Positions 53,587 to 62,839 of a DNA stretch of 64,000 bases are shown here, in pieces. This stretch comes from Nitrobium sp046350935 (GTDB lineage Bacteria; Nitrospirota; Thermodesulfovibrionia; Thermodesulfovibrionales; Dissulfurispiraceae): positions 85,893 through 149,892 of the forward strand of contig JAXLZK010000004.1 of the NCBI GenBank assembly GCA_046350935.1, in the 5' to 3' direction. The notes under the pieces were generated by a model. It saw only the letters and a list, made by a program, of their open reading frames with translations, was not told the origin of the DNA and searched no databases. Positions within the stretch are counted from its first letter, which is position 1; every line of letters starts with the position of its first letter. Made by a program: the position numbers and the translations under genes.

Positions 53587-54846
53587 TTACCTGCCCAGAT
53601 CTTCGGGGGTGCCGATCTTTCCGAGCACTGCGGTGGCGGCAGCGACCGCGGGGTTGGAGAGGTACACCTCGCTCTCGGGGTGCCCCATTCTTCCGACGAA
53701 GTTCCGGTTGGTGGTAGCCAATGCCCTCTCCCCCTTCGCGAGGATGCCAGTGTGGCCGCCGAGGCAGGGCCCGCAGGTGGGGGTGGAGACTACCGCCTCC
53801 GCATCGATGAAGATGTCGATCAGGCCCTCCCTCATTGCGTCCTTGTAGATCTGCTGGGTTGCGGGAATGACGATCATGCGTACGTTGGGATTCACCTTCC
53901 GCCCCCTGATCACCTGCGCCGCCTCGCGCAGGTCTTCGAGCCTCCCGTTGGTGCAGGAGCCGATGACCACCTGGTCGATGGCGATATGCCCGAGCTCGGC
54001 AGCGGGCTTTGTGTTGGACGGCAGATGGGGGCATGCTACCGTCAGGGGAATTTTCGAGCAGTCGTATTCCCTTACCTCCACATAGGAGGCATCGGGACCG
54101 GAGGTATAAAAAGTATATGGCCTCTTTGCCCTGCCCTTCGCGTATTCTTCCGTGACGGCGTCGGGAACGATGATGCCGTTCTTTCCGCCGGCCTCGATCG
54201 CCATATTGCACATGGTGAGCCTTCCGTACATGGGGAGGTTCCTGATCGTCTCTCCTTCGAATTCCATGGCCCGGTACAATGCGCCGTCGACGCCGATGTC
54301 CCCGATGGTGTGGAGGATCAGGTCCTTTCCTCCCACCCACTTGTTCAGCTTTCCGTAATAAACGAACTTCATCGCTTCGGGGACCTTGAACCAGCACTCG
54401 CCGGTCGCCATGGCGGCTGCTACATCCGTGGAGCCGACCCCCGTTGCAAAGGCCCCCAGGGCGCCGTAGGTGCAGGTATGGCTGTCCGCGCCGATGACCA
54501 GATCGCCGGGGACCACGAGGCCCTGCTCCGGCAGGAGGGCATGCTCCACTCCCATCCTCCCCACCTCGAAGTAGAGGCCGAGACGATAGTCCTTTGAGAA
54601 GTCCCGCAGCATCTTGCACTGCTCGGCGGCCTTGATGTCCTTCTGGGGCGCGAAATGGTCCGGGATGAAAGCGACCCGGTCCTTGTCGAAGACCTCCTTC
54701 GCCCCGGTCTTCCTGAACTCCTGGATGGCGATGGGGGCGGTGATATCGTTGGCAAGGACGAGGTCCACCTTCGCATTTATCAATTCGCCGGCGGCAAGCT
54801 CCTTTTTCCCGCAGTGCGCTGCAAGTATCTTCTCTGTAATGTTCAT
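53587..54846 (-). CDS. leuC: 3-isopropylmalate dehydratase large subunit (LeuC/HacA type)
   Basis: Aconitase-superfamily enzyme of 419 residues isomerising isopropylmalate in leucine synthesis. Fe-S ligands are Cys in GSCTNGRL and the pair in PTCGPCLGG; substrate-site motifs GADSHTCTYGALG and DHFAPQKD are present. The short (about 420) form is the LeuC2 or homoaconitase-like subgroup. No leuD is adjacent in the window. Confidence 0.92.
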   Translation of the reverse strand: MNITEKILAAHCGKKELAAGELINAKVDLVLANDITAPIAIQEFRKTGAKEVFDKDRVAFIPDHFAPQKDIKAAEQCKMLRDFSKDYRLGLYFEVGRMGVEHALLPEQGLVVPGDLVIGADSHTCTYGALGAFATGVGSTDVAAAMATGECWFKVPEAMKFVYYGKLNKWVGGKDLILHTIGDIGVDGALYRAMEFEGETIRNLPMYGRLTMCNMAIEAGGKNGIIVPDAVTEEYAKGRAKRPYTFYTSGPDASYVEVREYDCSKIPLTVACPHLPSNTKPAAELGHIAIDQVVIGSCTNGRLEDLREAAQVIRGRKVNPNVRMIVIPATQQIYKDAMREGLIDIFIDAEAVVSTPTCGPCLGGHTGILAKGERALATTNRNFVGRMGHPESEVYLSNPAVAAATAVLGKIGTPEDLGR

Positions 54847-54878
54847 GAGTCCTCCGGAAATGGGTGTGGTAGAGGAGT

Positions 54879-54908
54879 ATTATAGCCTTATTCGGCGGGT
54901 ATTGACAA
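54879..54908 (-). promoter_or_regulatory. Promoter for leuC-ridA
   Basis: Minus strand: TTGTCA (54908-54903), 18-nt spacer, TATAAT (54884-54879), about 33 nt before the leuC ATG. Confidence 0.65.
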
Positions 54909-54984
54909 GGGAGAGAGGGAAAATCAAGGACTTGGAGATGTCTGCCCGGACCGCCCCCGGACGGCGGCCGCCATCACAGACGTC

Positions 54985-56595
54985 CTACGGTGTATTCTTG
55001 CTTTTTTCTCTTCCCCTCGCGCCCTTCGCAGGTTTGCTCTCTTCATTCATGCTCAGAGGAGGCTCATGGGCGACCTCATACTTTCTCAATTTTCTCCATA
55101 AAGTGGAGAAGTCGACGCCGAGGAGACTGGAGGCCATCTTTTTGCTGCCTCCGACAAGGTTGAGAACATTCAGGATGTGCTCCTTTTCCACACTTTCGAG
55201 AGACATGTTTTTTTTGAAATCGGGGGAGGGGGTCGCTATTTCAGTGGGAATGTCATTCGGTGTGATCTCGTTCGTTTCCGCCACGACCACCGCCATCTCA
55301 ATGGTATTTTCAAGCTCTCTGATGTTTCCCGGCCACCGGTAGGTGATCATCTTTTCCATTGCCTCATTCGAAATCTTTCGTACATTTCTCCCTAACTTCT
55401 TATTGAATTTATTCACAAAATATCTGGCGAGCAAGGGAATATCCTCTGCTCTCTCCTTTAGCGGGGGAAGCGATATTCTTATCACATTCAGACGGTAGTA
55501 CAGGTCCTCCCTGAAATCTTTTAATTTCACCGCTTCCTCGAGGTCCTGGTTCGTAGCGGCGATGATCCTTACGTCTACGACTACGGGCACGGTGCCGCCC
55601 ACTTTGAAAAAGGTTTTGCTTTGCAGGAATCTGAGAAGCTTGGCCTGCAAATTCTTGCTCATCGCGTTTATTTCGTCCAGGAAAATAGTGCCGGAATCCG
55701 CCATTTCCAACAGGCCTTTTTTGTCCACCGTTGCGCCGGTAAACGCGCCTTTCATATAGCCGAAAAGCTCCGATTCGAGCAGATTCTCCGGTATCGCGGC
55801 GCAGTTGACGGCGACAAAAGGCATTTCTCTTCGTATACTGTTGAAATGTATCGCTCGTGCGATGAGCTCCTTCCCGGTTCCGCTTTCTCCGCTTACCAGA
55901 ATGCTTGACGTGACATCCTTCACTTTTTTCACCAGGCTGATGACCTTTGTCATTTTCGGGCTGACCCCGAGTATCCCCTCATAGCCGAAATGCCTTAATT
56001 TTTCCTCAGCCTCTCTTTTTACGCTCTCAAAAAGCTTGGAGTTCTCTATGGCAAGGCTGATAGGCACCGTAGCGGCCCTCATGATGTCGAGCATGTCTTC
56101 ATTTGCCGTGTAAGGGGCAAGCGTGATGACGCAGAGGACCCCTATCACCTTCCCTTTGGCGTTCAGGGGAAGCCCTGCATAGAATTCTATTCTCGCCTTT
56201 CTTTGCGGCTCACGGGTAAACCGGGGGTCCTGCGACGCCTTCTCGCGGATGATGATTTCCTGGTCGAGTTGTGCTACGCTGCCGCATACGCACTCACCCA
56301 GTTTCATCATGTTTTCCTGTATGTCTCTGATTATGTCCTCGGAAATGTTACTGGATATCACCGGCACCAATTCCATTGTTTTTTCATCAATGACAAATAT
56401 GATGCCTGCATCCACTTTCATGAAGGAAATTATCTTTTCGAGCACCTCGCCGAGAGTTATTTTCAAATCGAGAGACTTGCTGACGGTTAAAGCGATATCA
56501 TACAGAATACAAATAGTGCTGTTTCTGTCAGTGAGCGCTTGCCGCCCTCCGGCAGTACAATAGCGACCAGTTCTACTATTCATGTACAACTCCAT
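54985..56595 (-). CDS. Sigma-54-dependent activator (GAF, AAA+, Fis-type HTH)
   Basis: NtrC/NifA-type enhancer-binding protein of 536 residues. It has a GAF sensor domain (about 40-190, with GECVCG Cys102/Cys104), AAA+ ATPase with Walker A GESGTGKE (236-243) and the sigma-54 contact loop GAFTGA (283-288), then a Fis-like HTH (HILNVLNLVGGSKKMASSLLG region). It is divergent from the genes at 57-64 kb, which have sigma-54-type promoters, so it probably controls them. The ligand is unknown. Confidence 0.93.
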   Translation of the reverse strand: MELYMNSRTGRYCTAGGRQALTDRNSTICILYDIALTVSKSLDLKITLGEVLEKIISFMKVDAGIIFVIDEKTMELVPVISSNISEDIIRDIQENMMKLGECVCGSVAQLDQEIIIREKASQDPRFTREPQRKARIEFYAGLPLNAKGKVIGVLCVITLAPYTANEDMLDIMRAATVPISLAIENSKLFESVKREAEEKLRHFGYEGILGVSPKMTKVISLVKKVKDVTSSILVSGESGTGKELIARAIHFNSIRREMPFVAVNCAAIPENLLESELFGYMKGAFTGATVDKKGLLEMADSGTIFLDEINAMSKNLQAKLLRFLQSKTFFKVGGTVPVVVDVRIIAATNQDLEEAVKLKDFREDLYYRLNVIRISLPPLKERAEDIPLLARYFVNKFNKKLGRNVRKISNEAMEKMITYRWPGNIRELENTIEMAVVVAETNEITPNDIPTEIATPSPDFKKNMSLESVEKEHILNVLNLVGGSKKMASSLLGVDFSTLWRKLRKYEVAHEPPLSMNEESKPAKGARGREKSKNTP

Positions 56596-57057
56596 CAGAC
56601 AGCATTATTACTCCGCCGCAGACCGCGCCTGACTTTCCTACTGCCCGGGTCAGGGGAATATACCTTCCTGAACTGATGGTCTCCTCCCTCATCCGCTGCC
56701 GTTTTACTCTTCTCAACTCCTTGGCCAAGCTTTCCCTCGTACTCTATGAAAATTCCCTGCCCTGCCTTCGGGTTTGCCTGACGGATACCCTCGCCGCAGC
56801 GCTCTACAGCCTCACTGTATTGTACTGCTTTCTCTATTCTTCTACAACCCACCGGATAGTGCAGGAGCGGGCACGACGGCGGATACGATTTTGACGAGCG
56901 AGCTTTACAATTTTCCTCGTACGCAACCGTTTCATCTTTATGTTTTTGCCGAAGGGATAAAGGAGCTGGAACGGTATTTGCACTGAAAAGAATATTTGCG
57001 GGAGAGGTACAAATCACTTTGTAGGCCGTCAGGGGGCCGGAGGTTCAGGAGGGACAT
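56596..57057. other. Divergent intergenic region between the activator and the QueG-like gene
   Basis: About 460 bases without a credible gene. It contains a sigma-54 promoter at 56967-56982 on the plus strand. Short open frames lack RBS and conserved features. Confidence 0.6.
56967..56982 (+). promoter_or_regulatory. Sigma-54 (-24/-12) promoter 1
   Basis: TGGAACGGTATTTGCA matches the consensus TGGCACG-N4-TTGCW with one mismatch in the -24 box. GG and GC are separated by the required 10 nt. It lies 76 nt before the QueG-like gene. Confidence 0.8.
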
Positions 57058-57810
57058 ATGGACAAGGCAAAAGCGGATAAAAGGCTGACCTCGTGGATAC
57101 GGAGGCGGGCGCTGCTCGAAGGAGCTGATCTGTTCGGCGTCGCCTCGCCGGAAATCCTGCTGTCCGCCCCGGAAGGGTTCCGCCCGGAGGACATACTGCA
57201 CGGCAGCAATGCGGTTATTATAGTCGGAAAGAGGCTTTCACATGCAACGGTGAATACCGCACCCAGCCGCATGTTTGATGTAATGTATTCGGCTACCAAC
57301 AGCTTTCTCGACCTCCTGGTCCTTAAAATAGCGGACGCCCTGGAACACCGGGGATACAGAGCTATCGCAATGGGTCCTCATTCCTGGAATAAAGGGCTTC
57401 TCCGCGGAGATATTTCGTATAAACATACTGCAGTGGCCGCCGGGCTGGGCCGTTTCGGCCTCCAGTCACTGGTACTTACCCCTCGGTATGGTCCGAGGCA
57501 GCGGTGGAGCGCGGTCATAACGGATGCGCCTCTTGAATCAGGTGCTCCCCTGGAAAAAGGACTCTGCGACCCGCACCAGTGCGATTATGCCTGTGTAAGG
57601 AGCTGTCCAGCCGGCGTTTTTTCCGAACGGAAAGAGGAAGGAGCCCCCCAGGATTACTTGCCGGGCGGGCTCTGGTATTACTGGAATATCAATAGAAAAG
57701 AGTGCGTGGCATACCGCGCCCCGAAAAGGGAAGAACTAGGCCTGACGACTTTGGAAGGGCACGCGTGTGCTCTCTGCAAGAAAGTATGTCCTGTCGGGAC
57801 CCGCGCGTAG
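57058..57810 (+). CDS. QueG-like iron-sulfur protein (dual [4Fe-4S])
   Basis: A 250-residue protein similar to the core of epoxyqueuosine reductase. The part KHTAVAAGLGRFGLQSLVLTPRYGP aligns with QueG/RdhA-type proteins. Two Fe-S motifs follow: CDPHQCDYACVRSCP and CALCKKVCP. It is shorter than QueG (about 350) and lacks the C-terminal HEAT-like region. With a sigma-54 promoter and reductase neighbours, a role in that respiratory system is likelier than tRNA modification. Substrate and any cobalamin binding are unproven. Confidence 0.75.
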   Translation: MDKAKADKRLTSWIRRRALLEGADLFGVASPEILLSAPEGFRPEDILHGSNAVIIVGKRLSHATVNTAPSRMFDVMYSATNSFLDLLVLKIADALEHRGYRAIAMGPHSWNKGLLRGDISYKHTAVAAGLGRFGLQSLVLTPRYGPRQRWSAVITDAPLESGAPLEKGLCDPHQCDYACVRSCPAGVFSERKEEGAPQDYLPGGLWYYWNINRKECVAYRAPKREELGLTTLEGHACALCKKVCPVGTRA

Positions 57811-58434
57811 TGCAATTTCAGCTCCTCTCATCGTAGTAGGAGAACCCCTTGTCGGGCAATTTGCAAGAAACAATAATCCTGCTGATTGCTAAGAGTATTT
57901 GAACAAGCCGGGCACCTATCCTCTGGAAAGCCTGCAAAGAACTGGCATTTTGCAAGGAGTGGTAAGGGATTGATATTGAAAATAAAAACCCAGAGAAAAA
58001 AGAAGACGCCCGGGAATCTTTAAGGCAATGAGCTTTTTGCAAGGAAATTTTTTAACCAGCCTTGCTCTTTCGCCCCGCAACTTCAGGTAAATCAGAAAAC
58101 GCAGCCTTCGACCGCCTGCACCGAACGTCGGCTCCGTTCCGCCCCATGAATTCTGTTTTTCCGGATACTGTTTGTTGTCCCGGGCAAAACGTTCTCAACG
58201 GAGCCCTGTCCCTTTGCCCGGGAGCGGTTCGTCCGGTCCCGAAACGGAGGCTATCGCCTGCACTTCCGGGGAGGATTCTCGAACAGAAAAAGGTAAATGG
58301 AACAAAAATTGCTTCGGCTTTTGAAATCCAGAGGGAAAAGGTCCAGGATGGATGGCTGAAAAGGAGGCGCCTCGGCAGAGGGCGTAAAGGGACCAGAGGG
58401 AGAGTATTAACTTTTATCGGGCAAGGAGGTTGCG
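57811..58434. other. Intergenic region with repeated TTTGCAAG elements
   Basis: About 620 bases before the reductase operon. Related copies of TTTGCAAGGA occur near 57860-57869, 57947-57957 and 58034-58045. They lie 250-440 nt upstream of sigma-54 promoter 2, where activator-binding sites are expected. An open frame over 58062-58463 has no RBS or known features. Confidence 0.5.
58298..58313 (+). promoter_or_regulatory. Sigma-54 (-24/-12) promoter 2
   Basis: TGGAACAAAAATTGCT fits TGGCACG-N4-TTGCW with exact GG-N10-GC spacing and the same TGGAAC as promoter 1. It lies about 120 nt before the reductase catalytic gene. Confidence 0.8.
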
Positions 58435-61278
58435 GTGAAACAAGAGAGGGAAAAGGCAGATGAAGAGCTGGCCGACAAGGGATCGGTAGGGAGGAGGGCA
58501 TTTCTGAAAGGGCTCGGGGCGTTGGGCGCCGCTGCTTCCCTGAATGTCTCGTACTGCGCGGAGGCGCAGGCGACCCTGTCGAAAGAGACAAAAGGGCTTG
58601 AACCCCAGCCCATCAAAGGCACCGTAGTGCCTGGGGCAGCGCCTCACAACTGTGGCGGCCGGTGCGTAACGAAAGCGTATGTGGAGAACGGGGTGATCAA
58701 AAGGATCGTGACCGATGAGAGGCCCGACAAAAACCTCATCGACGGTACGGGGAACGATCCGCAGATACGCGCCTGCTCACGCTGCAGGTCCTACCGGGAG
58801 CGGCTCTACCGTTCCGACAGGGTGACGTACCCGTTGAAGCAGACGAAAGAGAGAGGGGACCTCTCGGGCTTTGTGCGGGTCTCCTGGGACCAGGCGCTCA
58901 CCGAGATCGCCGAAAAGATGCAGAAGATCAAGAAGCAGTACGGTAACAAGGCTTTCTACTTCAATTACGGGACAGGGGATGTGGGCGCCGGGGGCTATCT
59001 CGGCCATGTCCCGAGGCTCCTGAACAAATTCGGCGGGTATGTGCCCTACCGGAACGACTACAGCTGGCCGAACATAGAGTTCGTCTCATGGTTTACCTTC
59101 GGGTATAACTACTACTGGGAATACGGAAACAGCAGGGATAACGCGATGAACGCGGAGCTTCTTCTCCTGTGGTCCAACAGCTATGCCGACCTGATCATCG
59201 GCTCGAACTCCACTTGGTACATGACGCAGGCAAAGGAGAAAGGGGCGAAAGTGATTGCTGTCGACCCGAGGCAGAACGATACCGTCTCGACGCTGGCGGA
59301 CCAATGGGTCCCGGTGGTCCCCGGAACCGATGCTGCCCTGCTCCTTGCCCTTATGTACGTCATGATCAAAGAAGACCTGCTCGATGCCGATTTCGTGAAA
59401 AAGTATGTGCATGGCTTTTACGACGACCCGCATCCGGCTCTTTACCATGACGACGTGGATGCAGCCAGGTATGCCGTCCCTGCGGGCGCCTCTCTGAGCG
59501 CCTATATTCTGGGGACGGACGAGTACCTGGTAAAAAAGGGAATCAATAAGGCTACTTCGGTCTATCCCGGTACCATTCACTATAACGTGAACAAGACAGA
59601 CCCCCTGTACGGGAAGTCGGTCCCGATCTATGGAAAGGTTCCGAAGACGCCCGAATGGGCGGAGAAGATAACGGGAGTGCCCGCAGCCGCGATCAGGAAG
59701 CTTGCCCGCGAGTGGGCGACAAAGAAGACCACCACCTACATCGGGGCCGGATTCCAGAGGCAGCCGGAGGGTGAACAGGCCGTCTGGCTGATCTATATAA
59801 TGGGCCTCATTACCGGGAACTTCGGCAAGACAGGCACCAACATCGCCAATCCCGGAAGCAGGGGGGGCGGCTTTCCGTTCATCCTGCTTACCCACGGAAA
59901 ACTGAAGTATGCTCCTTACGGATTCACCGCAATCGCCGACGACCTGGAGAAGGATATCTACGATGCAACCAAACTGACGGCGCCGAAGTACACCCCCTCC
60001 TTCTACACCAAGAACGCGATCCCCGTATTCCTCTGGGCCGACCTGGCGCGAAACGGCGGCACCGGGGAGTCGGAATGGAACGACGGGCAGATCAAGAGAT
60101 CGAAAGTGGGCATCAAATGCATGATGAACTTTGCGGGAAACGTTCTCTTGAACCAGCATGGCGATTGCAATAAGCTGGTGGATCTTCTGAAGGACAGATC
60201 GAAGATGGAGCTCATCGTGGTCGCCGACCAGTTCATGACCCCGAGCGCACGGTATGCGGACTACCTCCTGCCCGCTGCAATGAACTGGGAAAAGGAGGAT
60301 GCGACTACCACCTGGGTGGTAGGGGAGTCGGTGATTTTCCAGAACAAGGCGGTCGAGCCGCCCGGTGAGTGCCGGCACGACTACGACATATGCGCCGGAC
60401 TTGCGGAAAAATTGGGGATCGGAGAGGCCTTTACCGAAGGCAAGAAGTATGAGGAATGGCTGAAAGAGGCATGGAAGACGGCCCTCGGCGAGCCCATCCC
60501 CTATGAGAAATGGAAGAAAGACGGCGTCTATACCTTCCCTGAGCTCCCCTCGCATATCTCTTTCAAGGAGTTCAGGGAAGACCCGCGGAAGAACGCCCTG
60601 CTGACCCCGTCGGGTAAAGCGGAGGCGTATTCACAGGCTATGCTGGAGGACTACGAGGCACGGGGATACGACAACATCGATTCACGCGTCACCCTTTCCG
60701 GGCAACTCCATGACGGCAGCAATAAGGGCAGGTTCGTGTATCCGATCCCCATGTATATCCCTCTGCCGGAGGGGAGGCATGCCGACGGATCGCATCCCGA
60801 TCCCACGGGCGCCCTATCGAAAGGGTACCGGTTCCAGCTCCTCACGCCGCATCCCCGGTACCGGGTCCATTCCACCCACAACATCAACGCATACCTGAAT
60901 GAGCTGTACAAGAAGGATGAAGCGGGGCGCCCCGCTCATTTCAAACAGGCGAAGGGGCCGCTGCAGACCTGGGCCGGCAACGCTCATGAGCCGGTATGGA
61001 TGAACCCCGGAGATGCGCAGGGGCTGGGGATCGGCCACGGGGACATCGTGAAGATCTTCAACGACAGGGGAGCGGTACTGGCATCCGCTCACCTTACCCA
61101 CCGGACGATGCCCGGGATTGTCCTGCTTGCCCAGGGCTCCTACTATACGCCGGGCAAGGACGGCGTGGACAGAGGCGGAAATCCCAATACCCTGACCTCG
61201 CAGAGACCGTCGAGGATATGCCAGGCGGATTCTCTGGGGGCCAATACGCTAGTGAGCATAATGAAGGTCACCGCGTAA
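58435..61278 (+). CDS. DmsA-like molybdopterin oxidoreductase, Tat-exported catalytic subunit
   Basis: A 947-residue DMSO-reductase-family enzyme carrying bis-MGD and one Fe-S cluster. The Tat signal is RRAFLK (20-25) followed by a hydrophobic stretch. The segment NDYSWPN aligns with the DmsA Mo-ligand Ser region (Ser210 candidate). The Fe-S region is unusual: Cys73 and Cys77 (NCGGRC), Cys114 and Cys117 (RACSRC). The first DmsA Cys is Ala69 here, while Cys117 stands at a Gly position. The C-terminus (VHSTHNINAYL, NALLTPSGKAEAYSQ) is also DmsA-like. The substrate could be DMSO or a related N- or S-oxide, but cannot be fixed. It is under sigma-54 promoter 2. Confidence 0.9.
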   Translation: MKQEREKADEELADKGSVGRRAFLKGLGALGAAASLNVSYCAEAQATLSKETKGLEPQPIKGTVVPGAAPHNCGGRCVTKAYVENGVIKRIVTDERPDKNLIDGTGNDPQIRACSRCRSYRERLYRSDRVTYPLKQTKERGDLSGFVRVSWDQALTEIAEKMQKIKKQYGNKAFYFNYGTGDVGAGGYLGHVPRLLNKFGGYVPYRNDYSWPNIEFVSWFTFGYNYYWEYGNSRDNAMNAELLLLWSNSYADLIIGSNSTWYMTQAKEKGAKVIAVDPRQNDTVSTLADQWVPVVPGTDAALLLALMYVMIKEDLLDADFVKKYVHGFYDDPHPALYHDDVDAARYAVPAGASLSAYILGTDEYLVKKGINKATSVYPGTIHYNVNKTDPLYGKSVPIYGKVPKTPEWAEKITGVPAAAIRKLAREWATKKTTTYIGAGFQRQPEGEQAVWLIYIMGLITGNFGKTGTNIANPGSRGGGFPFILLTHGKLKYAPYGFTAIADDLEKDIYDATKLTAPKYTPSFYTKNAIPVFLWADLARNGGTGESEWNDGQIKRSKVGIKCMMNFAGNVLLNQHGDCNKLVDLLKDRSKMELIVVADQFMTPSARYADYLLPAAMNWEKEDATTTWVVGESVIFQNKAVEPPGECRHDYDICAGLAEKLGIGEAFTEGKKYEEWLKEAWKTALGEPIPYEKWKKDGVYTFPELPSHISFKEFREDPRKNALLTPSGKAEAYSQAMLEDYEARGYDNIDSRVTLSGQLHDGSNKGRFVYPIPMYIPLPEGRHADGSHPDPTGALSKGYRFQLLTPHPRYRVHSTHNINAYLNELYKKDEAGRPAHFKQAKGPLQTWAGNAHEPVWMNPGDAQGLGIGHGDIVKIFNDRGAVLASAHLTHRTMPGIVLLAQGSYYTPGKDGVDRGGNPNTLTSQRPSRICQADSLGANTLVSIMKVTA

Positions 61279-61352
61279 CGGAACGACGAGCACCGAAGAT
61301 CATCGGGAGCAACCGTTGCCCGATATGAACTTTTGATAGGGAGGTGGAGGAC

Positions 61353-61985
61353 ATGCAATGGGCATGGTATTACGATCAAACGAGATGCATCGGGTGTAAC
61401 ACGTGTGTAGTCGCCTGCAAGGACTGGAACGACGTCAAACCCGGCCAGGCAAAGTGGAGGCGGCTTTCCGTCAAAGAAACAGGGGCTTTCCCCAACGTGG
61501 GGGTATTCAACCTGGTCATGGGCTGCAACCACTGCGAGAACCCCGCGTGCGTGGCGGCCTGCCCGGTGGGGGCCGTCACGAAGAGGAAGGAGGACGGTAT
61601 CGTTGTGGTAGACAGGGCGAAGTGTCAGGGCTGGAAAGCGTGCCTGGCACGATGCCCCTTTGAAGCGCCACAGTTCGGGGACTCCGAAAGCGAGCCCGCG
61701 AGGCAGAAAACCTGGCTGGTCGATCACCCGATGCAGAAGTGCCACTTCTGCTGGGACAGAAAGAAAGAGGGCAAGAAACCCGCCTGTGTGGACTCGTGTC
61801 CCAACAGGGCGCTCGATGCAGGGCCGATGGAGGAGTTGATGAAAAAGTATCCCGACGCAGTGCGGGTGGTCCAGGGCTTTCCCGATCCTGCCCGGGACCG
61901 TTCCGGCAATCTTCTGACTTCCGGCGCTACCAGGCCGTCCATACTGTTCAAGCCGAAGCCGCCGCAGAAACCCGAAGTAATGTAA
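61353..61985 (+). CDS. DmsB-like iron-sulfur electron-transfer subunit
   Basis: A 210-residue four-cluster ferredoxin subunit. Motifs in order: CIGCNTCVVACK; CNHCENPACVAACP; CQGWKACLARCP; CHFCWDRKKEG...CVDSCP. In the third, Trp94 replaces the second Cys, as in NarH, so a [3Fe-4S] cluster is predicted there. No signal peptide; it would be carried out with the Tat substrate. No DmsC membrane anchor follows, so the route to quinol is unknown. ATG at 61353 has GGGAGG 8 nt upstream. Confidence 0.92.
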   Translation: MQWAWYYDQTRCIGCNTCVVACKDWNDVKPGQAKWRRLSVKETGAFPNVGVFNLVMGCNHCENPACVAACPVGAVTKRKEDGIVVVDRAKCQGWKACLARCPFEAPQFGDSESEPARQKTWLVDHPMQKCHFCWDRKKEGKKPACVDSCPNRALDAGPMEELMKKYPDAVRVVQGFPDPARDRSGNLLTSGATRPSILFKPKPPQKPEVM

Positions 61986-61989
61986 AGGC

Positions 61990-62024
61990 ATCCGGATACC
62001 CTGCGCTAAGCAGGGTATCCGGAT
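61990..62024 (+). terminator. Perfect 15-bp inverted repeat, no T tract
   Basis: ATCCGGATACCCTGC (61990-62004) is exactly inverted at 62010-62024, loop GCTAA. It starts just after the DmsB-like stop. Without a T tract it is more likely an mRNA-stabilising or attenuating hairpin, lowering expression of the chaperone gene, than a full terminator. Confidence 0.6.
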
Positions 62025-62127
62025 ACTTCCTATGGAGAGGACACCTCCTGCATGAGGAAGACGGGGATCACCGTTTTTACGCTGCTTTTACTGATACTCA
62101 TCCGTGAGAGGGAAGGGAGGCACGGCA

Positions 62128-62823
62128 GTGACACTACTGGAAGAATCAATAGATATCCATCAAGGGAGAGAAACAGTTTACCGCTTTTTATCCAGGAGCT
62201 ATAAAATGGAAGCCGACAGCGGCTTTCTGGAGACACTCGCGTTATTGTTCCCGCACATCGAAGAGATGTCTCTCCACGCGGGAAACGAAGGTTTCGAAAA
62301 AGGGGGAGAGTTTCTGGGGAGCTTTGTACACCGCTGCTCCTCCTCCCCGGACAGAGAGGAGCTCCTCCTGGAATTGCACCGCGAGTTTGCCTCTCTCTTT
62401 CTCGTGGGAGCGCATGCCCTGCCGTGTTCCGAATCGGTCTACCGTTCTCCTGAGCGGCTTGCCAAGCAGGAACCGAGAGAGAGGGTGATGAAGAGATACC
62501 GGGATGTCGGCTTTATTGTATCGCCACAGTGGAGAGAGCCCGAGGACCATATCGGCGTCGAGCTCGAGTTTATGGCAAGCGTCTGCCGTTTCGTTTGCGA
62601 AGCGGCTGAAAAGGGCGACTCTGAAGGAATGAGGCGTTTTCTGAGCTGCCAGAGGGAGTTCATGGAAGAGCACCTCGTCGTATGGGTCCCGCATTTCTGT
62701 GAGCTCATTGCCGCGCGGGCGGGGAAAGGCAGCTTCTATCAGGCACTCTCGTATCTTACCGGCGGGTTCCTGGAAATGGATCATGAGTTCCTGAAGGCGT
62801 CTGTCCCGGCATCCTGGTTGTAG
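62128..62823 (+). CDS. TorD/DmsD-family molybdoenzyme chaperone
   Basis: A 231-residue all-helical protein: GRETVYRFLSRSYKMEADSGFL, YRDVGFIVSPQWREPEDHIGVELEFM and the conserved late helix region fit TorD/DmsD chaperones. These bind the Tat signal of the partner reductase and aid cofactor insertion. The reductase three genes upstream is the obvious client. Start GTG at 62128 follows GGGAAGGGAGG. Confidence 0.9.
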   Translation: MTLLEESIDIHQGRETVYRFLSRSYKMEADSGFLETLALLFPHIEEMSLHAGNEGFEKGGEFLGSFVHRCSSSPDREELLLELHREFASLFLVGAHALPCSESVYRSPERLAKQEPRERVMKRYRDVGFIVSPQWREPEDHIGVELEFMASVCRFVCEAAEKGDSEGMRRFLSCQREFMEEHLVVWVPHFCELIAARAGKGSFYQALSYLTGGFLEMDHEFLKASVPASWL

Positions 62824-62839
62824 AAGGAGGAGACGCAGG

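Noticed and set aside
56676..56894. Open frame of 72 codons between the activator and the QueG-like gene
   Set aside because: No RBS or recognisable feature in an AT-rich divergent promoter region.
58062..58463. Open frame of 133 codons before the reductase gene
   Set aside because: No RBS, composition unlike real genes here, and it spans sigma-54 promoter 2.
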